Source: BQJD01 sp964350265
GTDB lineage: Bacteria; Pseudomonadota; Gammaproteobacteria; Arenicellales; CAJQKF01
DNA: 64,000 bases
NCBI GenBank assembly: GCA_964350265.1
Contig: CAYGJZ010000011.1
Span: 1 to 64,000 of the forward strand
Reading direction: 5' to 3'
This document shows, in pieces, positions 55,467-63,080 of the stretch. Under the pieces are notes generated by a model. The model did no database searches. It was not told the DNA's origin and was given only the letters and a program-made list of their open reading frames with translations. Every line of letters starts with the position of its first letter. Position 1 is the stretch's first letter. Made by a program: the position numbers and the translations under genes.

Positions 55467-56579
55467 ATGAACATGACCGATTTGCTGCAGTTGATGATCA
55501 AGCAGAATGCCTCGGACCTGTTCATCACCACCGGCGCGCCGCCCAGCCTGAAGATCGACGGACGGGTGATCCCGGTGAAGACCGCGGCGCTGACCACCGA
55601 CGAGTCCCGCGATCTTGCCTACTCGATCATGAACGACTACCAGCGCAAGGAGTTCGAGCGCACCCGCGAATGCAACTTCGCCATCAGCCCGAGCGAACTT
55701 GGCCGCTTCCGGGTCAACGTCTTCATCCAGCAGGGCATGGTCGGCATGGTGCTGCGAACCATCAAGACCCACATTCCCAACTTCGACGAGCTGCACCTGC
55801 CGCAGACCCTGGGGGAACTGGCGTTGAAGAAGATGGGGCTGGTGCTGTTCGTCGGCGGCACCGGTACCGGCAAGTCGTCCTCGCAGGCGGCCATGATCGG
55901 CTACCGCAACAAGCACACCAAGGGACACATCATCACCATCGAGGATCCCATCGAGTTCGTCCATCGCCACGACAACTGCATCATCACGCAGCGCGAGGTC
56001 GGCATCGATACCGAGTCCTTCGAGATCGCCCTGCAAAACGCCATGCGCCAGGCCCCGGACGTGATCCAGATCGGCGAGGTGCGCAAGCGCGAGACCATGG
56101 ACAACGCCATCGTGTTCTCGGAAACCGGTCACCTGTGCATGGCCACGCTGCACGCCAACAACTCCTACCAGGCGTTGGACCGCATCATCAACTTCTTCCC
56201 GCACGATCGACGCGAACAGCTGTTGATGGACCTGTCGCTGAACCTCGCCGCCATCGTTTCCCAGCGACTGATCCCGCGCAAGGACAAGAGCGGCCGGGTG
56301 CCGGCGCTGGAGATCATGCTCAACACGCCGCTGATGGCCGACCTGATCCTGCGCGGCGAACTGCACAAGCTGCACGACCTGATCGAGCGTTCCACCGACC
56401 TTGGCATGGTGACCATGGACCAGTCCCTGTTCCGGCTGCACAAGGAGGGCCTGATCAGCTACGAAGAGGCGCTGCGAAACGCCGAGTCGGTGAACAACCT
56501 GCGTCTGCGGATCAAGCTCGAGGGCGGCGACGCGGCACGGGAGAAGATGGGTCGCAGCCTCGACGGCATGGCCTACTGA
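55467..56579 (+). CDS. pilU: PilT-like pilus ATPase PilU
   Basis: A PilT-dependent accessory retraction ATPase (370 aa). Walker A is at 130-137 (GGTGTGKS); TIEDPIEFVH, DVIQIGEVRKRETM and ETGHLCMATLHANNS follow. The longer C-terminus with INFFPHDRREQLLMDLSLNL separates it from PilT. It follows pilT by 87 bases and probably shares its transcript. Confidence 0.95.
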   Translation: MNMTDLLQLMIKQNASDLFITTGAPPSLKIDGRVIPVKTAALTTDESRDLAYSIMNDYQRKEFERTRECNFAISPSELGRFRVNVFIQQGMVGMVLRTIKTHIPNFDELHLPQTLGELALKKMGLVLFVGGTGTGKSSSQAAMIGYRNKHTKGHIITIEDPIEFVHRHDNCIITQREVGIDTESFEIALQNAMRQAPDVIQIGEVRKRETMDNAIVFSETGHLCMATLHANNSYQALDRIINFFPHDRREQLLMDLSLNLAAIVSQRLIPRKDKSGRVPALEIMLNTPLMADLILRGELHKLHDLIERSTDLGMVTMDQSLFRLHKEGLISYEEALRNAESVNNLRLRIKLEGGDAAREKMGRSLDGMAY

Positions 56580-56606
56580 GCCATCGCCGCGTCGGCGGCC
56601 GGCGTC

Positions 56607-57899
56607 CTATGCCCGGTCGCTACGGTTCTCGCGGTAGACGAACTTGCCGGCGACCAGCGTGGCGACCACGCGACCGCGCAGCTCGCGATCGAGAAAGGGC
56701 GTGTTGGCGCCCCGGCTGCGCATGCCCGCATCGCGCAGGGTGAACACCGTGTCGGGGTCGAACAGGCACAGGTCGGCGACCGCGCCGCGCACCAGCGCAC
56801 CACGATCGATGCGCAGGATGCGCGCCGGGTGCAGGGTGAGCGCGGCCAGCGCCTCGCGCCAGGTCAGGACCTGCTGGTGCACCAGTTCCACGGTCAACGG
56901 CAGCAGCGTCTCGATGCCGGCAATGCCGCTGGCGGCCTCGCTGAACGGCGCCAGCTTGGCATCCTTGCCATGTGCCTGGTGATCGGAGCAGATGGTGGTG
57001 ACCACGCCCTCGGCCAGCGCCTGCTGCAGGGCCTCGCGGTCGCGGGCGCCGCGCAGTGGCGGCATCACCTTGCACTGGGTGTTGAAGACGCCGACGTCGG
57101 TTTCGCACAGGTGCAGGTGGTGGGCGGTGACGCCGGCGCTGACCGGCAGGCCACGTCGTTGTGCATCGGCCACCATGGCCACCGCCCGCGCGCTGGACAG
57201 GCAGCTGAAGTGGGCGCGGATGCCTGTGGTCTCGATCAATGCCAGGTCGCGCGCCACGCCCACCGTCTCGGCCGCCTCGGGCACCACCGGCAGGCCGAGC
57301 CGGGTGGAGATCTCGCCCTCGTGAATGCAGCCGTTGCCAACCAGGAAGGGATCCTGGGCATTCAGCAGCACGGTCAGGTCGAAGGTGCTCGCGTACTGCA
57401 TGGCGCGGCGCATCACCAGCGTGTTCTCGATGGCGCGTTCGCCGTTGCTGAGCACGCTGCAGCCGGCCTGGTGCAACGAGCCCATGTCGGTGAGTCGCTC
57501 GCCGCCGAGACCCACGGTCAGGGCACCCACCGGGAAGACCCGCGCCAGGCCCACCGCGTCCACCCGCTGGCGGATCATGTTGGCCATGGCCGGAGTGTCG
57601 ATGGGTGGATAGGTGTCCGGTGGCACGCAGACGGTGGTGACGCCGCCGCGCACCGCCGCGGCCAGTTCCGATTCCATCGAACCGGTGTGGTCCTCGCCTG
57701 GTTCGCGCAGCCGCGCCTGCATGTCGATCAGCCCCGGGGCCACGACCAGGCCGTCGGCGTCGTAGGTTTCGTCGGCGGTGAAGCCGGCCGGCGTCTCGCC
57801 GATGCCGACGATGACGCGGTCATCGACGTGGACGTCGCAAACGCGGTCCAGGGCACTGCCCGGATCGATCACGCGGCCGCCGTGCAGGGTCAGCTTCAT
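56607..57899 (-). CDS. dihydroorotase-like protein PyrC' (PyrX), catalytically inactive type
   Basis: A 430-aa amidohydrolase-fold protein. In active dihydroorotases the first metal site reads D-x-H-x-H; here the block is GLIDMQARLREPG, with Gln61 and Arg63 in place of both His. Later metal ligands are also altered. Such inactive homologues (PyrX/PyrC') hold aspartate carbamoyltransferase in its dodecamer, as described for Pseudomonas. It overlaps pyrB by four bases, as expected for that complex. An active PyrC must be encoded elsewhere. Confidence 0.88.
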   Translation of the reverse strand: MKLTLHGGRVIDPGSALDRVCDVHVDDRVIVGIGETPAGFTADETYDADGLVVAPGLIDMQARLREPGEDHTGSMESELAAAVRGGVTTVCVPPDTYPPIDTPAMANMIRQRVDAVGLARVFPVGALTVGLGGERLTDMGSLHQAGCSVLSNGERAIENTLVMRRAMQYASTFDLTVLLNAQDPFLVGNGCIHEGEISTRLGLPVVPEAAETVGVARDLALIETTGIRAHFSCLSSARAVAMVADAQRRGLPVSAGVTAHHLHLCETDVGVFNTQCKVMPPLRGARDREALQQALAEGVVTTICSDHQAHGKDAKLAPFSEAASGIAGIETLLPLTVELVHQQVLTWREALAALTLHPARILRIDRGALVRGAVADLCLFDPDTVFTLRDAGMRSRGANTPFLDRELRGRVVATLVAGKFVYRENRSDRA

Positions 57900-58876
57900 G
57901 CGCCTTCCCCGCGGCCGGCGTCGCCGAGCAGTCGCGCCATGATGGCCATGCGCACGGCGATGCCGTTGGTGACCTGGGCGAGAATCACCGACTGCGGCCC
58001 GTCGGCCACCGAGGAGGCGATCTCCAGGCCGCGGTTCATCGGTCCCGGGTGCATGACGATGGCATCGGGCCGTGCCCGTCGCAGGCGGCGTTCGGTCAGG
58101 CCGTAGTAACGGAAGTATTCCTCCGGGCCGGGCAGCAGCTGGCCGTCCATGCGCTCCATCTGCAGGCGCAGCATGATCAGCACGTCGACGTCTTCCACGC
58201 CCTCGTCCATGTTGTAGTAGATCTTCACGCCGAGTCGTTCGATCTCGGTGGGCAGCAAAGTGGCCGGGCCGATCACGCGCAGGTCGGTCACGCCGAGCTG
58301 GCGCAGGGCGTGGATCTGCGAGCGCGCCACCCGCGAGTGCAGGATGTCCCCGGTAATGGCCACCGACAGCGGCTCGAACTCGCCCTTGCGCTGGCGGATG
58401 GTGAACATGTCCAGCATGGCCTGGGTGGGATGGGCGTGCCGCCCGTCACCGGCATTGATGATGCTGACCCCGCGCGGCGCGTGGGCGGCGATCAGGTGGG
58501 CGGTGCCCGAGGCCTTGTCGCGGACCACGAACATGTCGGTGTGCATGGCCTGCAGGGTCTTCACCGTGTCCAGCACCGACTCGCCCTTGCTGGTGGACAT
58601 GCGCGTGGCGCTCATGTTGATGACGTCGGCGGACAGTCGCTTGGCGGCGATCTCGAAGGTGGTGCGGGTGCGCGTGGACGGCTCGAAGAACAGGTTCACC
58701 ACGGTCTTGCCGTGCAGCAGCGGCACTTTCTTGATGCGTCGTTCGCCAACGCTGATGAAGGAGCCGGCAAGGTCGAGGATCTCGGTCAGGGTCTGGCGGC
58801 CAACACCCTCGGTGGTCAGGAAGTGGCGCAGGTGGCCGTGCTCGTCGAACTGCACCGAGGCTTCCGGGGCAATCAT
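57896..58876 (-). CDS. pyrB: aspartate carbamoyltransferase catalytic subunit
   Basis: The first committed step of pyrimidine synthesis. The 326-aa protein has the carbamoyl-phosphate motif FFEPSTRTRTTFE, SKGESVLDT and HPTQAMLD. It overlaps pyrR upstream and PyrX downstream, both by four bases. No pyrI is present, consistent with the PyrB-PyrX class. Confidence 0.96.
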   Translation of the reverse strand: MIAPEASVQFDEHGHLRHFLTTEGVGRQTLTEILDLAGSFISVGERRIKKVPLLHGKTVVNLFFEPSTRTRTTFEIAAKRLSADVINMSATRMSTSKGESVLDTVKTLQAMHTDMFVVRDKASGTAHLIAAHAPRGVSIINAGDGRHAHPTQAMLDMFTIRQRKGEFEPLSVAITGDILHSRVARSQIHALRQLGVTDLRVIGPATLLPTEIERLGVKIYYNMDEGVEDVDVLIMLRLQMERMDGQLLPGPEEYFRYYGLTERRLRRARPDAIVMHPGPMNRGLEIASSVADGPQSVILAQVTNGIAVRMAIMARLLGDAGRGEGA

Positions 58877-59379
58877 GCGCCTTCTCCGCGGCGGGAGATG
58901 TGCAGCGCCAGCTGGTCGGGACCGGACAGCTTGATCTCGTGGTCGGCGTCCAGGCTCATGGGCAGGGCGCAGACATCCGCCTGGATGGGCAGTTCGCGCC
59001 GGCCGCGGTCCACCAGCACCGCCAGCGTCACCGTGCGCGGTCGGCCAAAGGAAAAGATCTCGTTCAGCGCCGCGCGGATGGTGCGCCCGGTGTAGAGCAC
59101 GTCGTCGACCAGGATGACGTTGCGATCCTCCACGTCCTCGGGCAGGTGGGACGGCTTGACCTGCGGATGCAGGCCGACGGTGGAGAAGTCGTCGCGGTAG
59201 AAGGTGATGTCCAGGGTGCCGAGCCGGGTGGGCAGGGACAGGTCGCGGTGCAGCCGCTCGGCCAGCCAGGCGCCGCCGCTGTGGATGCCCACCATCACCG
59301 GGTCGGTCAACGGGATCGCGCGCAGACCCTCGGCCAGGGTGGTGAGCAGGCCGTCAACGGCGGGCAGTGGTGGATTCAA
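58873..59379 (-). CDS. pyrR: pyrimidine operon regulator / uracil phosphoribosyltransferase PyrR
   Basis: A 168-aa phosphoribosyltransferase-fold protein with the PRPP motif VILVDDVLYTGRTIRAAL. PyrR regulates pyr genes in many bacteria and may salvage uracil. Its start lies 26 bases inside ruvX, so there is no leader between them in which a classical PyrR attenuator could sit. Regulation in this organism must act elsewhere or otherwise. Confidence 0.92.
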   Translation of the reverse strand: MNPPLPAVDGLLTTLAEGLRAIPLTDPVMVGIHSGGAWLAERLHRDLSLPTRLGTLDITFYRDDFSTVGLHPQVKPSHLPEDVEDRNVILVDDVLYTGRTIRAALNEIFSFGRPRTVTLAVLVDRGRRELPIQADVCALPMSLDADHEIKLSGPDQLALHISRRGEGA

Positions 59380-59797
59380 GGTGACTTCTCAGGATCAGTT
59401 CCGCGGCAAGGCGGTCGCGCCCGGCGCGCTTGCGTTGCGAGAACCGTTTGCCGCGGGCCACGGTCTCGACCAGCTGGGCCTGGGCGGCGCTGCTGGTCAG
59501 GTACTCGTTCTCGAAGTATACCGGCAATCCGAGCCGTTCGCCGAGGTCCCTGGCGAAGCTTCGCGCGGCGCGGCTGCTGGCTGTCTCCGCGCCGTCGCCG
59601 GCCAGCGGCAGCCCCACCACCAGGTGCGCCGGCCGCCACTCCCGCGCCAGCAACTCGATCTGCGCCAGGCGGTGCTCGCCGCTGCCCTCGATGGTGGCAA
59701 TGCCGCTGACGGTACCGGTGAGGGACTGGCCGACGGCGACGCCGACGCGGCGGGCGCCGTAGTCGAAGCCCATCACGGTGACGGCGTCGTCAGGCAT
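59354..59797 (-). CDS. ruvX: Holliday-junction resolvase-like protein RuvX (YqgF)
   Basis: A 147-aa RNase H-fold protein involved in 16S rRNA 5'-end processing (and proposed junction resolution). It has the N-terminal catalytic Asp in MGFDYGARRVGVAVG, VVGLPLAGDG and the ENEYLTSSAA block. It overlaps yqgE by eight bases and pyrR by 26, so four genes are tightly coupled. Confidence 0.93.
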   Translation of the reverse strand: MPDDAVTVMGFDYGARRVGVAVGQSLTGTVSGIATIEGSGEHRLAQIELLAREWRPAHLVVGLPLAGDGAETASSRAARSFARDLGERLGLPVYFENEYLTSSAAQAQLVETVARGKRFSQRKRAGRDRLAAELILRSHLESTTARR

Positions 59798-60350
59798 GCC
59801 CGGCGTCGGTGGACAGGGTCATCAGGTCGATGCCGAGCTGCCCGGCGGCGCGGTGCCAGCGTTGCTCGATGGGGGTGTCGAAGATGATCGCCGGATCGGC
59901 CGGGGCGCACAGCCAGGCGTTCTCCTGTATCTCCTGCTCGAGCTGCCCGGATCCCCAGCCGGCATAGCCGAGCAGCATGACCCATCGGTTCGGGCCTTCG
60001 CCCAGCGACAGGTCGCGCAGGATGTCCAGCGAGGTGGTCAGGGCGAGTTCCTCGCCCACCGGCAACGTCGACTGCCACTTGTGGTCGCCGTCGTGCAGCA
60101 CCATGCCCAGCTCCGGGTGCACCGGGCCGCCGGCGTAGACCGGCGCCGCCGGGCTGTCGTCGCCGGCCTCGATGTCCAGGTGGTCGAGGACGTCGGCCAG
60201 GGTGAAGTCGTCGATGCGGCGGTTGATCACCACCCCCATGGCACCGTGCTCGTCGTGCTGGCAGAGCAGGGTCACGGTGCGCGAGAAGTTCGGATCGCCC
60301 ATGCCCGGCATGGCGATGAGAAGCTGGTTGGCGAGGGCGCGGGTATCCAT
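59790..60350 (-). CDS. YqgE/AlgH family protein
   Basis: A 186-aa protein of the UPF0301 family (AlgH in Pseudomonas, linked to alginate and virulence regulation). The family signatures are LANQLLIAMPGMGDPNFSRT, GAMGVVINRR and VMLLGYAGWGSGQLEQE. The biochemical role is unknown. Its position upstream of ruvX is conserved. Confidence 0.93.
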   Translation of the reverse strand: MDTRALANQLLIAMPGMGDPNFSRTVTLLCQHDEHGAMGVVINRRIDDFTLADVLDHLDIEAGDDSPAAPVYAGGPVHPELGMVLHDGDHKWQSTLPVGEELALTTSLDILRDLSLGEGPNRWVMLLGYAGWGSGQLEQEIQENAWLCAPADPAIIFDTPIEQRWHRAAGQLGIDLMTLSTDAGHA

Positions 60351-60354
60351 GCGG

Positions 60355-61233
60355 TCAGTTGCCGATCAGGGCGCTGTTGTGCTCGAACTGCCAGGTGCGG
60401 GTGATGTGGATGACGTCGGCCTCCTCGCGGATGTCCTCGGGAAAGGCGGTGAACGGTGCCGCCATCATCACGATGCGCATCGCGGCGTCGTCGAGCACCT
60501 TCTGCCCGGAGGAGCGGATCACGTCGATTTCGTCGATGCTGCCGTCGGCACGAATCGCCACGGTCAGCACCAGGTTTCCGCTGAGGCGGCGTTCACGGGC
60601 CTCCTCGGGATAGTTGGCATTGCCGACCTGTTCCACCTGCGAGCGCCACGCCTCCATGTAGCTGGCGTACTTGTGCTCGCGGGTGCGCGAGCTGATGAAC
60701 TTCTGCCGGGGCAGGCGCTCGCCGGCGGACAGCTCCGGATCGAACTGCGCTGCCAGTGGCGATCGCACCATGGCCTCGGCGCCCTCGTTCTCCGGCGCAT
60801 CCTCGGCCGGCGCGTCCACCGTCGGCCGCTCGCGCAGGGACAGCGCCAGTGCCTCGGGCAGCTCCACGTAGACGAAGGTCTCGCGCAGGCCCCGCTCGGT
60901 CGCCTCGCGGGCGGCATTGGCCACCTGCTCGAGCTGGGTGCGGGGGTCGTCGAGCAGCGGCAACGGGCTGCGCAGCGGCTCCGGGTCGTCGGCCAGGCCG
61001 CCGCCGACCTGGGATACCGCGGCGAAGGTCTCGGCATCGTCCACGTCCTCGTTGACGCGTGCGCTGGCCACGGTGGTCTCGATGCTTTCCATCTCGCGTC
61101 CCTCGTCGTTGCCGAGGGTCACGGTAAAGCCCACGCCCATGATCACGACGACATGGGCGAGCGCCGAGCCGAACAGGGTGAACCCGGCCTTGTCGCGGGG
61201 GGAGATGGCTGTGCTGTGGGGAAGGTTCGGCAT
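60355..61233 (-). CDS. TonB-like energy transducer protein
   Basis: A 292-aa protein with an N-terminal membrane anchor (AGFTLFGSALAHVVVIMGVG, with the His typical of TonB), a long acidic periplasmic linker rather than a Pro-rich one, and a C-terminal TonB domain (NYPEEARERRLSGNLVLTVAIRADGSIDEI). TonB relatives in this position occur in Pseudomonas-type genomes, where they are linked to pili and cell poles. No exbBD lies nearby. ATG at 61233 is preferred; an in-frame ATG 63 bases upstream is unlikely. Confidence 0.85.
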   Translation of the reverse strand: MPNLPHSTAISPRDKAGFTLFGSALAHVVVIMGVGFTVTLGNDEGREMESIETTVASARVNEDVDDAETFAAVSQVGGGLADDPEPLRSPLPLLDDPRTQLEQVANAAREATERGLRETFVYVELPEALALSLRERPTVDAPAEDAPENEGAEAMVRSPLAAQFDPELSAGERLPRQKFISSRTREHKYASYMEAWRSQVEQVGNANYPEEARERRLSGNLVLTVAIRADGSIDEIDVIRSSGQKVLDDAAMRIVMMAAPFTAFPEDIREEADVIHITRTWQFEHNSALIGN

Positions 61234-61398
61234 CGTCTGCTCGAGGTATGCGCGTCGATCACGCCGCCGGCGTGGCTGTCGATGGAATGGTATCAAATCG
61301 TGCCGGGGCGGCGCGGATTGTCAAACTCGCGGGGTACACTCGCCGCCGCGCCCGCCCGCTGCCCGTGCCCGCCACCGGGGCCGGCGGTGGTCCGGCGA

Positions 61399-61427
61399 TT
61401 GCGGTTTCACCGGAAGCAGAATAAAAT
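61399..61427 (+). promoter_or_regulatory. sigma-70 promoter of pilG
   Basis: TTGCGG (61399-61404) and TAAAAT (61422-61427) are exactly 17 bases apart, about 60 bases before the pilG ATG in an AT-rich patch of the divergent tonB-pilG spacer. Confidence 0.6.
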
Positions 61428-61487
61428 CCGCGAGTTACAAGCGTTCACTGACGTTACGTAGTAAGGGTTCGGGCAGGGCCCGCGGCA

Positions 61488-61961
61488 ATGACCAAGATCA
61501 TGGTAATCGATGACAGCAGCACCGTGCTGCGGGCGGCCGAGTCGGCCCTGCGGGGTTCCGGCTACGAGGTGGTCACCGCCAGCGACGGCTTCGCCGCCCT
61601 CGCCACCATCGCCGACCAGTCGCCGTCGCTGATCTTCATCGACATCGTCATGCCGCGACTGGACGGCTACCAGGCCTGTGCGCTGGTCAAGCGCAACCGC
61701 CGTTTTGCCAACACCCCGGTGATCATGCTGTCGAGCAAGGACGGCTTGTTTGACCGTGCCAGGGGGCGTATCGTTGGGGCCGACGCGCACATCAACAAGC
61801 CCTTCAGCAAGGCGGATTTGCTCGAAGCGGTACGGCGCCATCTCGAACCGGCCCCGGCAGTGGCATTGCACGACAAGGATTTCGCCGATGATGATGAAGA
61901 CCTGCCGCCGGACACGTCCGGCTTCGAGCTTGAACTGGGGGATTCGGTCCAGGGAAGGTGA
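61488..61961 (+). CDS. pilG: twitching motility response regulator PilG
   Basis: A single-domain CheY-like regulator of the Pil-Chp system that promotes pilus extension. The 157-aa protein has acidic residues in VIDDSSTV, the phospho-Asp in FIDIVMPRLDG and Lys in HINKPF. A C-terminal acidic extension (residues ~125-157) is longer than in Pseudomonas PilG. pilH follows. Confidence 0.9.
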   Translation: MTKIMVIDDSSTVLRAAESALRGSGYEVVTASDGFAALATIADQSPSLIFIDIVMPRLDGYQACALVKRNRRFANTPVIMLSSKDGLFDRARGRIVGADAHINKPFSKADLLEAVRRHLEPAPAVALHDKDFADDDEDLPPDTSGFELELGDSVQGR

Positions 61962-62028
61962 CCGGGTGAATACATGGGACGTGACAAAAGCGGCTGTTGA
62001 AACGACCGGCTGACGGGAACAAGGCAAC

Positions 62029-62391
62029 ATGGCAATCGAAACTGTGCTCGTGATCGATGATTCGCCCACGGATCAGCACGTTATCAGTGGATACCTCAAG
62101 AACAACGGCCTGTCGGTCCTCACCGCCAACGACGGCGAGAAGGGCATCGCGCTGGCCAGGGCCGAGATGCCCGACCTGATCCTGATGGACGTCGTCATGC
62201 CCGGCATGAACGGCTTCCAGGCCACCCGCCGACTGCACCGCGACCCGGCCACCAGCACCATTCCGGTGATCATCGTCTCTTCCAAGGACGAGGTCACCGA
62301 CAAGGTGTGGGGAATGCGCCAGGGTGCCGTGGGTTACCTCACCAAGCCGGTCAGCGAGGCTGACCTGATGAAGTCGATCCGGGAAATCTGA
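62029..62391 (+). CDS. pilH: twitching motility response regulator PilH
   Basis: A 120-aa CheY-like regulator with VIDDSPTDQHVI, phospho-Asp in ILMDVVMPGMNGF, VSSKDE and GYLTKPV. In Pseudomonas PilH promotes retraction or drains phosphate from the ChpA kinase. It lies between pilG and pilI in the standard order. Confidence 0.93.
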   Translation: MAIETVLVIDDSPTDQHVISGYLKNNGLSVLTANDGEKGIALARAEMPDLILMDVVMPGMNGFQATRRLHRDPATSTIPVIIVSSKDEVTDKVWGMRQGAVGYLTKPVSEADLMKSIREI

Positions 62392-62393
62392 GC

Positions 62394-62957
62394 GTGTCGG
62401 AGAACCGGTCCAGCGCCCTGGAACAAACCCGGCGGTTGCTGGAGGCACAGCGCCAGGAGGCGGAAACCGACAAGGACGCCTGGCGGGCGCTGGCCATCGA
62501 GGTTCGCGACGTGCCCGTGCTGCTGCCCATCGGCGACGTGCTGGAGCTGGCGGTGTGCGAGAACATCACGCCGGTGCCGCTGACCCGGCCCTGGGTGCGC
62601 GGGCTGACCAACGTGCGTGGCCAACTGTACACGGTGGTCGACCTGTCGGTCTTCCTCGGCGGCGCGGAAACCCGCCTCAGCCGGGACGCGCGCATCGTCA
62701 TGCTCGGCGATGCCGGGCTCGGTACCTGCCTGCTGGTGAACAACGTCATGGGCCTGAAGGTCTTCCGCGAGGGGGACGAGCGCGATGCGCCGACCACGCT
62801 CCCGGGGGACATCCGCGGCTATTTCAAGGCCGGGGTGGAGGACGACGAGCGGGCCTGGGCCGTGCTCGATGTCGCCGCCCTGCGTGGCGACGAACGGTTC
62901 ACCCGTCCAAGTCGCGTGCCGGGTGTACAGGCGGTGACGGCGGGCGAGGGCGCGTAA
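62394..62957 (+). CDS. pilI: CheW-like adaptor PilI
   Basis: A 187-aa CheW-domain protein that couples the receptor PilJ to the kinase ChpA. It has VLLPIGDVLELAVCENITPVPLTRPWVRGLTNVRGQ-type sequence (core WVRGLTNVRGQLYTVVDL). The GTG start at 62394 is two bases after the pilH stop. Confidence 0.92.
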   Translation: MSENRSSALEQTRRLLEAQRQEAETDKDAWRALAIEVRDVPVLLPIGDVLELAVCENITPVPLTRPWVRGLTNVRGQLYTVVDLSVFLGGAETRLSRDARIVMLGDAGLGTCLLVNNVMGLKVFREGDERDAPTTLPGDIRGYFKAGVEDDERAWAVLDVAALRGDERFTRPSRVPGVQAVTAGEGA

Positions 62958-63080
62958 CCGGCGGCGGGAGCGCCAGGGCGGCCGCGCCGGGTCACCGCGG
63001 GGCGTCGCCGGACAACGGCCGGGATTGTCGGCTGAACAATACGAACGGGAAACAACAGCAACGCTGGGTTGAATCAGATT

